Shown here: piece after piece, positions 9,425 through 18,139 of the stretch | Numbering within the stretch: the stretch's first letter is position 1 | Layout: every line of letters starts with the position of its first letter | Assembly: GCA_016720935.1 (NCBI GenBank) | Contig: JADKJP010000006.1 | Location: 372,001-436,000, forward strand | Reading direction: 5' to 3' | Length of the DNA: 64,000 nucleotides | DNA from: Bacteroidota bacterium | GTDB lineage: Bacteria; Bacteroidota; Bacteroidia; AKYH767-A; 2013-40CM-41-45 | Notes under the pieces: model-generated | What the model was told of the DNA's origin: nothing | The model's database searches: none | Seen by the model: only the letters and a program-made list of their open reading frames with translations | Position numbers and translations under genes: made by a program

Positions 9425-9502
9425 GTAAGATTCAGGATGCTTTAAATGAATTTGCGGAATTAACTATTAACAAGCATACTGAATCGCCAAAGTCCTGAAC
9501 GG

Positions 9503-10285
9503 ATGTTGTATTACAAAACACAGGAAGAAATAGAGTTAATCCGCGAGAGTTCTTTACTTGTTGCGAAAACCCTGGCTGAAGTAGCCAAATCGATCCGTCC
9601 CGGGATTAGTACACTGGAACTGGACCGGTTGGCTGAAACCTTCATCCGAGATCATGGTGCAGTACCTGCATTTCTGAATTACAATGGATTTCCAAATTCA
9701 TTGTGTATTTCAGTTAACTCGCAGGTTGTGCACGGGATCCCGAACAAAAGCGAGTTGCAGGACGGAGACATCTGTTCTGTAGATTGTGGAGTTCTGAAGA
9801 ATGGTTTTTACGGTGATTCCGCGTATACTTTCGCCATCGGTGAGGTAGATGATGAAACAGTGCAACTCCTTCGTATCACGAAAGAAAGTTTGTACAAAGG
9901 CATCGAAAAAGCGGTGGCCGGAAATCGATTGGGGGATGTGAGTCATGCCATTCAAGAGCATGCTGAAACATCCGGCTATTCGGTAGTCAGGGAATTGGTT
10001 GGTCATGGTATCGGAAGACATCTTCATGAGAAGCCGGAAGTTCCGAATTACGGCAAACGTGGTTCAGGACTGGTACTCCGGGAAGGATTGGTGATAGCGA
10101 TTGAACCGATGATCAACATGGGAGGAAAGGCAGTGGTTCATGAGAGAGATGGATGGACGATTCGAACAGCTGATAACAAACCTTCCACTCACTTCGAACA
10201 CACAGTAGCGATCCGGAAAGGCGCTCCGGATATTCTGAGTTCGTTCAAGTTCATTGAAGAATTACAAAAGGAAACAATTAAATAA
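9503..10285 (+). CDS. map: Type I methionine aminopeptidase
   Basis: 260 residues. It removes the initiator Met from nascent proteins. The dinuclear-metal ligands are all visible: Asp in CSVDCGV and GDSAYTF, His in GHGIGRHLHEKP, Glu in IAIEPMINMG and HFEHTVAI. The substrate-binding His is in VVHGIP. It lacks the N-terminal zinc finger of the eukaryotic-like forms. Its position between secY and infA is the usual one. Confidence 0.97.
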   Translation: MLYYKTQEEIELIRESSLLVAKTLAEVAKSIRPGISTLELDRLAETFIRDHGAVPAFLNYNGFPNSLCISVNSQVVHGIPNKSELQDGDICSVDCGVLKNGFYGDSAYTFAIGEVDDETVQLLRITKESLYKGIEKAVAGNRLGDVSHAIQEHAETSGYSVVRELVGHGIGRHLHEKPEVPNYGKRGSGLVLREGLVIAIEPMINMGGKAVVHERDGWTIRTADNKPSTHFEHTVAIRKGAPDILSSFKFIEELQKETIK

Positions 10286-10300
10286 TAGTGAATTCAAGAC

Positions 10301-10519
10301 GTGTCTAAACAGGCGAATATAGAACAGGACGGAGTAATCACAGAAGCATTGTCAAATGCGATGTTCCGTGTTGAATTGGAAAATGGTCACGAGATCATTG
10401 CCCATATCTCCGGTAAAATGCGGATGAATTACATTAAGATTCTACCCGGCGACAAAGTAAAAGTTGAAATGTCACCATACGATTTAACAAAAGGAAGAAT
10501 AACATACAGATATAAATAA
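10301..10519 (+). CDS. infA: Translation initiation factor IF-1
   Basis: 72 residues, a single S1/OB domain (GVITEALSNAMFRVELENGHEI, GKMRMNYIKILPGDKVKVEMSPYDL). It binds the A-site of the 30S subunit during initiation. The start is GTG at 10301 (protein MSKQANIEQDG); no in-frame ATG lies close enough upstream. It starts 15 bases after map. Confidence 0.97.
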   Translation: MSKQANIEQDGVITEALSNAMFRVELENGHEIIAHISGKMRMNYIKILPGDKVKVEMSPYDLTKGRITYRYK

Positions 10520-10534
10520 GTTACGGGTTTGGCG

Positions 10535-10551
10535 TTTGACGAATTGTCAAA
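10535..10551 (+). promoter_or_regulatory. Hairpin between infA and rpmJ
   Basis: TTTGAC (10535-10540), loop GAATT, GTCAAA (10546-10551), in the 71-base infA-rpmJ spacer. A second copy of the CGTTTGAC-like word appears as the inverse (CAAACGTCAA) just downstream, so alternative pairing is possible. No U-run follows. Function unknown; it may separate infA and rpmJ expression. Confidence 0.35.
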
Positions 10552-10590
10552 AAGCAAACGTCAAGCTAAAACCTAAAACTGGCACCGGTT

Positions 10591-10707
10591 ATGAAAGTAA
10601 AACCCGCTATCAAAAAAAGAAGTGTTGACTGCAAAATTGTCCGCAGAAAAGGACGTCTCTATGTCATCAACAAAAAGAATCCTCGTTTTAAACAACGTCA
10701 GGGTTAA
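10591..10707 (+). CDS. rpmJ: 50S ribosomal protein L36 (zinc-free form)
   Basis: 38 residues from the ATG at 10591: MKVKPAIKKRSVDCKIVRRK, then GRLYVINKKNPRFKQRQG. The C-terminal PRFKQRQG is diagnostic of L36. Of the usual zinc ligands (three Cys, one His) only one Cys remains, so this is the non-zinc paralogue type. It is too short for most ORF callers but sits in its normal place before rpsM. Confidence 0.96.
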   Translation: MKVKPAIKKRSVDCKIVRRKGRLYVINKKNPRFKQRQG

Positions 10708-10753
10708 TTCTGAATTAATTGAAAAAAAGCTAACGCATAAATAAGCATCATAA

Positions 10754-11131
10754 ATGGCTCGTATTGCTGGTATTGACCTACCTAAACACAAAAGAGGCGT
10801 CATCGGACTGACCTACATCTTCGGTATCGGACCGTCGACTGCTGCGCGTATTCTCACTGAGTCTGGTGTTGATTTCGACACCAAGGTTGAAGAGTGGAAC
10901 GACGATCAGCTGAATAAAATCCGTAGCATCATTAACGAACTACGTGTAGAAGGATCTCTTCGTTCGGAGGTTCAGTTGAACATCAAGCGCCTGGTTGACA
11001 TCAATTGTTACCGTGGAATGCGTCACCGGAATGGACTTCCTGTACGCGGACAGCGCACGAAGACGAACACTCGTACACGAAAAGGTAAACGTAAAACTGT
11101 TGCCAACAAGAAGAAGGCAACCAAAATGTAA
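10754..11131 (+). CDS. rpsM: 30S ribosomal protein S13
   Basis: 125 residues starting MARIAGIDLPKHKRGVIGLTY. It has the helix-two-turn-helix region and the tail RGMRHRNGLPVRGQRTKTNTRT. S13 lies in the small-subunit head and contacts the P-site tRNA and L5. It ends 9 bases before the chosen rpsK start. Confidence 0.98.
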   Translation: MARIAGIDLPKHKRGVIGLTYIFGIGPSTAARILTESGVDFDTKVEEWNDDQLNKIRSIINELRVEGSLRSEVQLNIKRLVDINCYRGMRHRNGLPVRGQRTKTNTRTRKGKRKTVANKKKATKM

Positions 11132-11140
11132 TTGATCATC

Positions 11141-11554
11141 ATGGCAACGCAACAACAAGCTTCTGGTAAAGGAGGAACTAAGGCCGCTAAGAAAAAAGTG
11201 GTTAAGGTTGACGCACAAGGTAAAGCCTTCATCAATGCGACCTTTAACAACATCATCATTTCACTGACTAACGATGCAGGACAAGTAATTTCCTGGGCAT
11301 CTGCAGGAAAAATGGGATTCAAAGGTTCGAAGAAAAACACTCCATATGCCGCTCAGTTGGCAGCTGGTGACTGCGCGAAAGTGGCTCATGATATGGGTCT
11401 TCGCAAAGTAAAAGTGTTTGTAAAAGGACCTGGCGCCGGTCGTGAATCTGCTATCCGTACCCTTCACCAAAGCGGTATCGAGGTTTCTGAAATCATCGAT
11501 CTTACTCCGATTCCACACAATGGATGTCGTCCTCCGGGCAAACGCAGAGTTTAA
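11141..11554 (+). CDS. rpsK: 30S ribosomal protein S11
   Basis: 137 residues from the ATG at 11141 (MATQQQASGKGG). A TTG three codons earlier is less likely. Conserved core: GKAFINATFNNIIISLTND, WASAGKMGFKGSKKNTPYAA, GPGAGRESAIR, and the C-terminal DLTPIPHNGCRPPGKRRV. S11 forms the platform near the Shine-Dalgarno helix. Confidence 0.97.
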   Translation: MATQQQASGKGGTKAAKKKVVKVDAQGKAFINATFNNIIISLTNDAGQVISWASAGKMGFKGSKKNTPYAAQLAAGDCAKVAHDMGLRKVKVFVKGPGAGRESAIRTLHQSGIEVSEIIDLTPIPHNGCRPPGKRRV

Positions 11555-11599
11555 TCCTACCTGCATTCATTCTATTCATTCTAAAGAAATACATTACCC

Positions 11600-12205
11600 A
11601 TGGCAAGATATATTGGCCCTTCTACAAAAATTGCACGAAAGTTCCGTGAGCCTATTTTCGGACCCGACAAGTCGTTCGAACGTAAGACTTATCCTCCGGG
11701 ACAGCATGGCCAGACCAAGAAACGCGCGAAGCAGTCTGAATATTCCATTCAGCTTCAGGAAAAGCAAAAAGTGAAATACATGTACGGTATTCTTGAGCGT
11801 CAGTTCGCCAAGATTTTCGACCGCGCATCCCGTCGTACCGGTATCACCGGTGAAAACCTGCTTCAGTTGATTGAAGCTCGTCTCGACAATATCGTTTACC
11901 GTCTTGGAATTGCTCCGACACGTATGGCTGCCCGCCAGCTCGTTGGTCACCGTCACATCACAGTAAATGGAAAAGTAGTGAACATCTCGTCCTACACTTG
12001 CAAAGCAGGTGATGTGATTGGTGTTCGTGAACGTTCAAAAGCTCTGGAAGTAATTACCGGCGCTGTTACAGGTCACTCTAACAAACACGCATGGTTGGAA
12101 TGGGACAAATCTTCCCTCACAGGAAAGATACTGAACCTTCCTGCACGTGATCAGATTCCTGAGAATATCAAGGAACAACTGATTGTCGAATTGTACTCTA
12201 AGTAA
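11600..12205 (+). CDS. rpsD: 30S ribosomal protein S4
   Basis: 201 residues, starting MARYIGPSTKIARKFREP. It is a primary 16S 5'-domain binder and a fidelity protein. The S4 RNA-binding domain is visible at about residues 92-155 (RLDNIVYRLGIAPTRMAARQ, then LVGHRHITVNGKVVNI). The N-terminal region has no zinc cysteines. In many bacteria S4 represses its own operon; a hairpin follows in the rpsD-rpoA gap. Confidence 0.98.
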   Translation: MARYIGPSTKIARKFREPIFGPDKSFERKTYPPGQHGQTKKRAKQSEYSIQLQEKQKVKYMYGILERQFAKIFDRASRRTGITGENLLQLIEARLDNIVYRLGIAPTRMAARQLVGHRHITVNGKVVNISSYTCKAGDVIGVRERSKALEVITGAVTGHSNKHAWLEWDKSSLTGKILNLPARDQIPENIKEQLIVELYSK

Positions 12206-12229
12206 TCCCTGAGTGCATTTGAAGAGGTG

Positions 12230-12256
12230 AGTGTGTCCTCTGTTTCAACACACACT
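12230..12256 (+). promoter_or_regulatory. Hairpin between rpsD and rpoA
   Basis: AGTGTGT (12230-12236) pairs with ACACACT (12250-12256) across a 13-base loop in the 89-base rpsD-rpoA spacer. There is no U-run. It might be a processing site or a translational control element for rpoA; this is inference from position only. Confidence 0.35.
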
Positions 12257-12294
12257 ATAGCATTAAATATAACCCTTAAACAACAAACGATACA

Positions 12295-13284
12295 ATGGCC
12301 ATCCTAGCATTTCAGCGTCCGGACAAAGTGATCATGATCAGCTCAGACGACAAACATGGAGTCTTTGAGTTCCGTCCCCTTGAGCCTGGATACGGAATCA
12401 CAATCGGGAATGCCCTTCGCAGAATTCTGCTTTCTTCTTTGGAAGGACACGCGATTACTTCTGTAAAGATTGCAAGTGTGGATCACGAATTTTCCACAAT
12501 CAAAGGTGTTGCAGAAGATGTAACTGAGATCATTCTGAACCTGAAACAAGTTCGTTTCAAACAGCAGATCCAGGGTACTGATTCTGAAAAAGTAACAGTT
12601 AACGTTAGTGGTAAAACACAATTTACTGCAGGTGATATCAGCAAATTTACTACAGCATTCCAGGTGTTAAATCCTGATATGGTAATTTGCAACATGGAGC
12701 CTTCTGTGAAATTATCACTCGATATCCATATTGATAAAGGTCGCGGATATGTTCCTTCTGAAGAGAACAAATCGAATAGCGCGCCAATCGGCACCATCGC
12801 TGTTGATTCTATTTTCACACCCATTCGCAACGTGAAATATTCTGTTGAGAATTACCGTGTGGAACAGAAGACTGACTATGAGAAACTGGTAATGGAAATT
12901 TCCAGTGACGGATCGATTCATCCAAAAGAAGCTTTGAAGGAAGCTGCTGAAATCCTGATCCACCATTTCATGCTGTTCTCTGATGAGAAGATCACTCTTG
13001 AAACCAAAGAGAAAACTCCGACTGAAGAACTGGATGAAAATACACTTCACATGCGTCAGTTGCTGAACACTAAACTCGTGGATATGGATCTTTCCGTTCG
13101 CGCGTTGAACTGTCTCAAAGCTGCGGATGTGGAAACACTTGGTGACCTGGTTTCTTACAACAAGGCTGACCTGTTGAAGTTCCGTAACTTCGGTAAGAAA
13201 TCCCTGACTGAACTTGAAGAGTTGGTACGTTCGAAAAACCTGACATTCGGAATGAATGTGTCGAAATACCTCGATAAAAAATAA
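12295..13284 (+). CDS. rpoA: DNA-directed RNA polymerase subunit alpha
   Basis: 329 residues. The N-terminal domain drives dimerisation and assembly of beta/beta' (GYGITIGNALRRILLSSLEGHAI near residue 32). The C-terminal domain (about 250-320; LSVRALNCLKAADVETLGDL, LLKFRNFGKKSLTELEELV) contacts UP elements and activators. Length and both domains are complete. Confidence 0.98.
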   Translation: MAILAFQRPDKVIMISSDDKHGVFEFRPLEPGYGITIGNALRRILLSSLEGHAITSVKIASVDHEFSTIKGVAEDVTEIILNLKQVRFKQQIQGTDSEKVTVNVSGKTQFTAGDISKFTTAFQVLNPDMVICNMEPSVKLSLDIHIDKGRGYVPSEENKSNSAPIGTIAVDSIFTPIRNVKYSVENYRVEQKTDYEKLVMEISSDGSIHPKEALKEAAEILIHHFMLFSDEKITLETKEKTPTEELDENTLHMRQLLNTKLVDMDLSVRALNCLKAADVETLGDLVSYNKADLLKFRNFGKKSLTELEELVRSKNLTFGMNVSKYLDKK

Positions 13285-13362
13285 TTAGAAGGATTCAATA
13301 AAACCCCGGCGATCTGTATAGAAAGATAAAGACAGAAGGTCCGGTACAAGCGAATTAATCAA

Positions 13363-13947
13363 ATGAGACACGGTAAGAAAATTAATCACCTCGGAAGAAC
13401 ATACAGCCATCGCCAGGCTCTTCTATCCAACATGGCTTCATCCCTGATTTTGCACAAGCGTATCAATACTACACTTGCCAAAGCAAAAGCACTGCGGAAA
13501 TATGTAGAGCCTATCATCACACGTTCAAAGGATGACAGTACGCATTCCCGTCGTATGGTGTTCAGCTACCTGCAAAACAAAGAAGCGGTTGTTGAATTGT
13601 TCCGCGAAGTTGGCCCAAGAGTAGGGGATCGTCCGGGTGGATATACACGGATCATTAAAATGGGCAATCGTCCGGGCGATAACGCTGAAGTGTGTATGAT
13701 GGAACTTGTTGACTTCAATACGCTCATGGGTGGTGGATCTGCAGGTAAAGAAGCTCCGGCTAAGAAAGCTGCTAAGACTACCCGTCGTGGTGGTAAGAAG
13801 AAAGCTGCAGAGGGCGAAGAAACTGCCGCTGAGCCAAAAGCGAAAGCAGAAAAGAAAACAACTGCTAAAGCTGAAAAAGGTGAAGCTGCTCCGAAAAAGC
13901 CTGCTGCCCGTAAAAAGAAGTCTGACGATAAAGAAAAAGGAGAATAA
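13363..13947 (+). CDS. rplQ: 50S ribosomal protein L17 with long basic tail
   Basis: 194 residues. The first ~120 are a normal L17 (MRHGKKINHLGRTYSHRQAL, RVGDRPGGYTRIIKMGNRPG, MMELVDFN). About 70 further residues are Lys/Ala/Glu-rich (APAKKAAKTTRRGGKKKA and on to DDKEKGE) and low in complexity. L17 sits near the exit tunnel on the outer face of the large subunit. It is the last gene of the operon and is followed by a terminator. Confidence 0.97.
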   Translation: MRHGKKINHLGRTYSHRQALLSNMASSLILHKRINTTLAKAKALRKYVEPIITRSKDDSTHSRRMVFSYLQNKEAVVELFREVGPRVGDRPGGYTRIIKMGNRPGDNAEVCMMELVDFNTLMGGGSAGKEAPAKKAAKTTRRGGKKKAAEGEETAAEPKAKAEKKTTAKAEKGEAAPKKPAARKKKSDDKEKGE

Positions 13948-13966
13948 TGTTCCTTATGAACATATC

Positions 13967-14003
13967 AAAAAAGGATAAAACGAACGTTTTATCCTTTTTT
14001 TTT
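13967..14003 (+). terminator. Rho-independent terminator of the ribosomal operon
   Basis: AAAAAAGGATAAAA (13967-13980) pairs with TTTTATCCTTTTTT (13987-14000) around a CGAACG loop, followed by more T. It lies 20 bases after the rplQ stop and closes the operon. Confidence 0.9.
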
Positions 14004-14066
14004 GGCCTCTGGGTTGTTGAAAACCCCAAAGTTTTAAACAGTGGAAGACGAAAAAAATGAAAACCG

Positions 14067-14074
14067 TACCTTTG
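14067..14074 (+). promoter_or_regulatory. Bacteroidota -7 promoter element for carA
   Basis: TACCTTTG matches the TAnnTTTG -7 consensus of Bacteroidota sigma-A promoters. It lies after the operon terminator and ends 13 bases before the carA ATG, which implies a very short 5' leader. No clear -33 TTTG was found. Confidence 0.6.
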
Positions 14075-14087
14075 ATTTCCGGCATCC

Positions 14088-15206
14088 ATGAAATACACTG
14101 AAAAGAAACCAGCAATACTTTTATTAGCAGATGGTACCGTTTTCCACGGGAAAGCTGCAGGAGCTATCGGCACCACTTCCGGGGAAATTTGTTTTAATAC
14201 CGGAATGACAGGCTACCAGGAAATTTTTACTGATCCGTCCTATTTCGGGCAAATCCTTGTGGCAACTCATGTTCACATCGGAAATTATGGAATTCATTCG
14301 GATGAAATTGAGAGCGAAAATATCAAGATTGCCGGTCTGGTTTGCAGGTCTTTCAATGTGCAATATTCCAGAAAGAGTGCGGCATCTTCAATCCAGGATT
14401 ACTTCATTCAGCAAAATAAAGTAGCGATTGATGACATCGATACCCGGGCTGTGGTAAGACATATCCGTAACAAGGGTGCCATGAATTGCATTGTGTCTTC
14501 TGAAATTTCAGACATCGCAGAACTGAAAAAACTGTTGGATAAAGTTCCTTCCATGGAAGGGCTGGAGTTGTCATCAAAAGTAAGTACAGAGAAAGCTTAT
14601 TTCCTTGGAAACCCATCCGCCCGAAAGAAAGTAGCGGTAATCGATTTCGGAGTAAAGAAAAATATCCTACGCAATCTCATCAATCGGGATTGTTATCTCA
14701 GGGTATTTCCTTTCAATACTCAATTTGAAGAGATCAAAGCCTGGAATCCTGATGGCATTTTATTATCCAATGGACCTGGTGATCCTTCCGTAATGCCTGA
14801 AGCGGTACAGACAATCAAAAATATTCTGAGTGATCATATTCCGGTTTTTGGTATTTGTTTGGGACATCAGCTATTAGCGGAAGCCTGCGGTATAAGTACC
14901 TATAAAATGTTTAATGGTCACAGAGGAATAAATCATCCGGTGAAAAACCTGATTACAGGAAGATGTGAAATCACTTCTCAAAATCACGGCTTCGCGATTA
15001 AAGCTGAAGATGTCAAAAACTCCGATCGTGTACAGATCACACACGTGAATTTAAACGATGGAACGATTGAAGGAATCAGGGTAAAAGACGCTGTTGCCTT
15101 TAGCGTACAGTATCATCCTGAATCCGCACCGGGACCTCATGATAGCGTGTATTTGTTTGATGATTTTATCGCCTCACTTAATTCTGTGGAAGTAAGCAGT
15201 ATTTAA
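14088..15206 (+). CDS. carA: Carbamoyl-phosphate synthase small subunit
   Basis: 372 residues. It hydrolyses glutamine and channels ammonia to CarB for carbamoyl phosphate (arginine and pyrimidine synthesis). The N-terminal CPSase_sm domain is present (FNTGMTGYQEIFTDPSY near residue 36). The class I glutamine amidotransferase domain has the nucleophile Cys in PVFGICLGHQLLAEA (about residue 257) and His/Glu in QYHPESAPGPHD. carA directly after rplQ is a common Bacteroidota arrangement. carB is not in the window. Confidence 0.97.
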   Translation: MKYTEKKPAILLLADGTVFHGKAAGAIGTTSGEICFNTGMTGYQEIFTDPSYFGQILVATHVHIGNYGIHSDEIESENIKIAGLVCRSFNVQYSRKSAASSIQDYFIQQNKVAIDDIDTRAVVRHIRNKGAMNCIVSSEISDIAELKKLLDKVPSMEGLELSSKVSTEKAYFLGNPSARKKVAVIDFGVKKNILRNLINRDCYLRVFPFNTQFEEIKAWNPDGILLSNGPGDPSVMPEAVQTIKNILSDHIPVFGICLGHQLLAEACGISTYKMFNGHRGINHPVKNLITGRCEITSQNHGFAIKAEDVKNSDRVQITHVNLNDGTIEGIRVKDAVAFSVQYHPESAPGPHDSVYLFDDFIASLNSVEVSSI

Positions 15207-15245
15207 AACAGAGTTTTTTCCCGGAATTGAAAAGATCTGGCGAAA

Positions 15246-16001
15246 TCAGATTGCTGAATTCATGACACCCTGAGAAACCAGCTTTGCAAGATATTTTTCT
15301 TTCACTGTTTTTTGCAATGCATCCAAATGTCTCTCACCGTGTAAGTCGCTACCAATAAAATCGATCATGTGTTCATCGATCATTCGTTCAGCTATTTTTT
15401 TTGCTCCGAGTCCGTAATATCCTACCAATGAATTTGTGTTCAATTGAAAAAGAGCGCCGGATTCTTTTAGTTTATAATACTCTTCAAACTTTGAATAATA
15501 AAAAGGATAACGTTCAGGATGAGCAAGGATGGGTTTGTATCCCTTGATGTTCAATTCAAAAATTACATTGTATAAATTATCGGGTGGATTCACATAGGAA
15601 ATTTCAAACAAGACATATTTGTTCCCAATGGTGAGGAGTTTTTCCGTCTGAATTTTTTTCATCAGCACTTCATCGAGATAATATTCAGCAGCGGCATCAA
15701 TCGTGATAGGAATCCCTTCCGCAAGAATCGCTTCACGAACCGTATCAAGACCACCTAGAATTATATCAGGGGTGTTCCTGTAAAAATCACTCATGATGTG
15801 TGGGGTAGTGACCAGCTTTTTAAAACCAAGCGCCGAGAATCCGCGAATCATCGCAAGTGATTCTTCGAGAGTCTTTACACCATCATCGATGCCGGGAATA
15901 AGATGAGAATGGATATCCGTAATGATTCCTGAATAGTCGGGAAGGAGTGGGAAATCCGGTTCCTTAGGTTTTCCTGAAAACAGGTTTCCGAAAAGTCCCA
16001 T
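15246..16001 (-). CDS. PHP-type tyrosine-protein phosphatase (CpsB/YwqE family)
   Basis: 251 residues. The metal-binding motifs of the CpsB/CapC/YwqE phosphatases are in order: DIHSHLIPGIDDG (about residues 29-41), TTPHIM, AAEYYLDE, AHPERYPFY and GSDLHGERH. These Mn-dependent enzymes dephosphorylate the bacterial tyrosine kinase that controls polysaccharide polymerisation and export. It overlaps the stop of the upstream epimerase by one base (TAATG) and is last in the sugar-nucleotide cassette. No Wzc-like kinase is present here, so its partner must be elsewhere. No clear intrinsic terminator was seen between it and convergent carA. Confidence 0.9.
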   Translation of the reverse strand: MGLFGNLFSGKPKEPDFPLLPDYSGIITDIHSHLIPGIDDGVKTLEESLAMIRGFSALGFKKLVTTPHIMSDFYRNTPDIILGGLDTVREAILAEGIPITIDAAAEYYLDEVLMKKIQTEKLLTIGNKYVLFEISYVNPPDNLYNVIFELNIKGYKPILAHPERYPFYYSKFEEYYKLKESGALFQLNTNSLVGYYGLGAKKIAERMIDEHMIDFIGSDLHGERHLDALQKTVKEKYLAKLVSQGVMNSAI

Positions 16002-17002
16002 TATCCTTTGGAGTTTATTCCTGATGTCCTGAACCAGTCAAAAGTAATCTTCAATCCTTCTCCAATACGAACTGTAGGATTGTATCCAATCAATTCTTTT
16101 GCTTTTGAAATATCCGCCAGTGAATCACGAATATCACCCGCTCTGGTTTCACGATAGGTTGGTTTCAGATCGGAGTTGGTGAGCTTTGCGATCAGACTGA
16201 ACAATTCATTTACAGATGCTTTTTCTCCAACAGCGACATTGTAAACCTGATTCATCGCATTTTTGTTGGTGCTGAGCATCGCGCAAATATTTGCCTGAAC
16301 AGCATTTTCCACAAAAGTAAAATCGCGGGTTTGTTCACCGTCACCATCAATAAAAGGTGATTTGTGATCGAGTACGGCTTGCATGAACAGAGGAATCACA
16401 GCAGCATATGGACCTTCAGGGCTCTGATTGGGCCCGAAGACATTGAAATACCTGAGCCCCGCGATTTCCATGTTGTAAGTAGTCGCAAAAACTTTCGCGT
16501 ACAATTCGTTTGTCTTTTTACTTACCGCGTAAGGTGACAATGGATTTCCGGTCTCGTTTTCCTTTTTAGGTAGTACGGGATGATCACCATACACAGAAGA
16601 TGAGCTGGCATATACAAAACGTTTCACACCGGCATCACGCGCTGCAACAAGCATGTTGAGAAAACCTGTTGAGTTGATGGAATGTGTTGCCTGAGGATCC
16701 TTTACAGAACGTGGAACTGAACCCAGAGCTGCCTGGTGTGAAACAAGATCAATGCCCTTGCAGGCTTTTTCACATGTCGCGGTATCCCTGATATCTCCTT
16801 CGATAAATTCAAAATTTGGTAAGCCCAGAAAGGGTTTAATATTTTCAATGGAACTGGTCAGGAGGTTGTCGAGCACTCTGACTTTTCCGGCATTGTATTT
16901 TAAAAGATAAGTTACCAGATTGGAACCAATAAAGCCGGAACCACCTGTAACCAAAAAGGAGAATTTACTCAGATCCTGTGAATGAAAAGGGGTTTCGTAC
17001 AT
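16001..17002 (-). CDS. UDP-N-acetylhexosamine 4-epimerase (WbpP/TviC-like SDR)
   Basis: 333 residues, extended short-chain dehydrogenase. It has the NAD-binding TGGSGFIGSNLV (about residues 19-30), the catalytic Ser in YASSSSVYG and the YxxxK motif in SPYAVSKKTNE. The GSVPRSVKDP and GLRYFNVFGPNQSPEGPYAAV stretches resemble WbpP and TviC rather than GalE. These enzymes act on UDP-GlcNAc or UDP-GlcNAcA. Together with the WbpA/TviB-like dehydrogenase four genes upstream it would give UDP-GalNAcA. Substrate is inferred. Confidence 0.85.
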   Translation of the reverse strand: MYETPFHSQDLSKFSFLVTGGSGFIGSNLVTYLLKYNAGKVRVLDNLLTSSIENIKPFLGLPNFEFIEGDIRDTATCEKACKGIDLVSHQAALGSVPRSVKDPQATHSINSTGFLNMLVAARDAGVKRFVYASSSSVYGDHPVLPKKENETGNPLSPYAVSKKTNELYAKVFATTYNMEIAGLRYFNVFGPNQSPEGPYAAVIPLFMQAVLDHKSPFIDGDGEQTRDFTFVENAVQANICAMLSTNKNAMNQVYNVAVGEKASVNELFSLIAKLTNSDLKPTYRETRAGDIRDSLADISKAKELIGYNPTVRIGEGLKITFDWFRTSGINSKG

Positions 17003-17041
17003 TTTCGGTAATGGAATGGTTAGAAGTACAAATCAAAAGGT

Positions 17042-18124
17042 TCAACGATGTGTATACTGATTTTCGTAATAATGCAGGTATTCGCCTGAAGTCAGTCGTT
17101 TCAGCCAGTCTTCATTCGAAAGATACCAGTCAACAGTTTTTTCAAGACCTTCTTCAAACTGTAATGATGGTGCCCAGCCGAGTTCGCGTTTTATTTTGGA
17201 TGCATCAATAGCATAACGCAGATCATGCCCGGCCCTGTCTTTCACGAAGGTGATTAGTTTCGCGGAAGTTCCTTCTTGTCGGTTTAATTTCTTATCCATG
17301 ATTTTGCAAAGAGCATGAATGAGGTCAATATTTTTCCATTCGTTATGGCCACCGATATTATAAGTGGAACCGGTTTTTGCTTTATGGAAAATAACATCAA
17401 TTGCTGTTGCATGATCTTCAACGAATAACCAGTCGCGTATATTTTCACCTTTTCCATAAACCGGAACGGAACGCATATTCCGGATATTATTTATTGCAAG
17501 TGGAATTAATTTTTCTGGAAACTGGAAGGATCCGTAATTATTGGAACAATTGGAAATGACGGAAGGAAGTCCATAAGTATCAAAATAAGATCTGACCATG
17601 TGGTCTGAACTCGCTTTGGAAGCAGAGTAGGGGCTATGCGGATCATAAGGAGTTTCTTCGGTAAATAATCCGGTCTCTCCCAAAGTTCCGTAAACTTCAT
17701 CCGTAGAAACATGGTAGAATAAATTATTTCCGGGCGCATTATTCTTTTCACTATTCGTGATCCAATGTTTTTTTGCCGCATTTAAAAGATTGACTGTGCC
17801 AATTACATTCGTCATCACGAATTCCATTGGATTGGAGATACTTCTGTCGACATGTGATTCAGCTGCAAGGTGTATGACCGCGTCAATCCTGATTTGATCA
17901 AAAAGCTGATGAATGAACTCTCCGTCAACAATATCTCCTTTGATGAATTCATAATTCGGGAGATGCTCAATGTCTTTGAGGTTTTCAAGGTTACCGGCAT
18001 AAGTCAGCTTATCCAGATTAATGATTCTGTATTCAGGATATTTTGTGACGAACAATCTCACCACATGGGATCCGATAAATCCTGCTCCGCCGGTAATAAG
18101 AATGGTTTTATTATTGACTGTCAT
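17042..18124 (-). CDS. rmlB: dTDP-glucose 4,6-dehydratase
   Basis: 360 residues. It makes dTDP-4-keto-6-deoxyglucose, the branch point to rhamnose and other deoxysugars. Motifs: TGGAGFIGSHVV (residues 11-22), LDKLTYAGNLENL, AAESHVDRSI, the dehydratase Asp-Glu pair in HVSTDEVYG, the YSASK motif, SNNYGSFQFPEKLIPL and GENIRDWLFVEDH. Clear RmlB/RfbB. The partner genes rmlA, rmlC and rmlD are not in the window, so the final sugar is unknown. It lies 15 bases downstream of galE. Confidence 0.95.
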   Translation of the reverse strand: MTVNNKTILITGGAGFIGSHVVRLFVTKYPEYRIINLDKLTYAGNLENLKDIEHLPNYEFIKGDIVDGEFIHQLFDQIRIDAVIHLAAESHVDRSISNPMEFVMTNVIGTVNLLNAAKKHWITNSEKNNAPGNNLFYHVSTDEVYGTLGETGLFTEETPYDPHSPYSASKASSDHMVRSYFDTYGLPSVISNCSNNYGSFQFPEKLIPLAINNIRNMRSVPVYGKGENIRDWLFVEDHATAIDVIFHKAKTGSTYNIGGHNEWKNIDLIHALCKIMDKKLNRQEGTSAKLITFVKDRAGHDLRYAIDASKIKRELGWAPSLQFEEGLEKTVDWYLSNEDWLKRLTSGEYLHYYENQYTHR

Positions 18125-18139
18125 GGTTTAAGTTAAAAA

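Noticed and set aside
13967..14003. Ribosomal-protein leader or riboswitch before carA
   Set aside because: The stem-loop has a typical U-run and lies directly after rplQ, so a plain terminator explains it.
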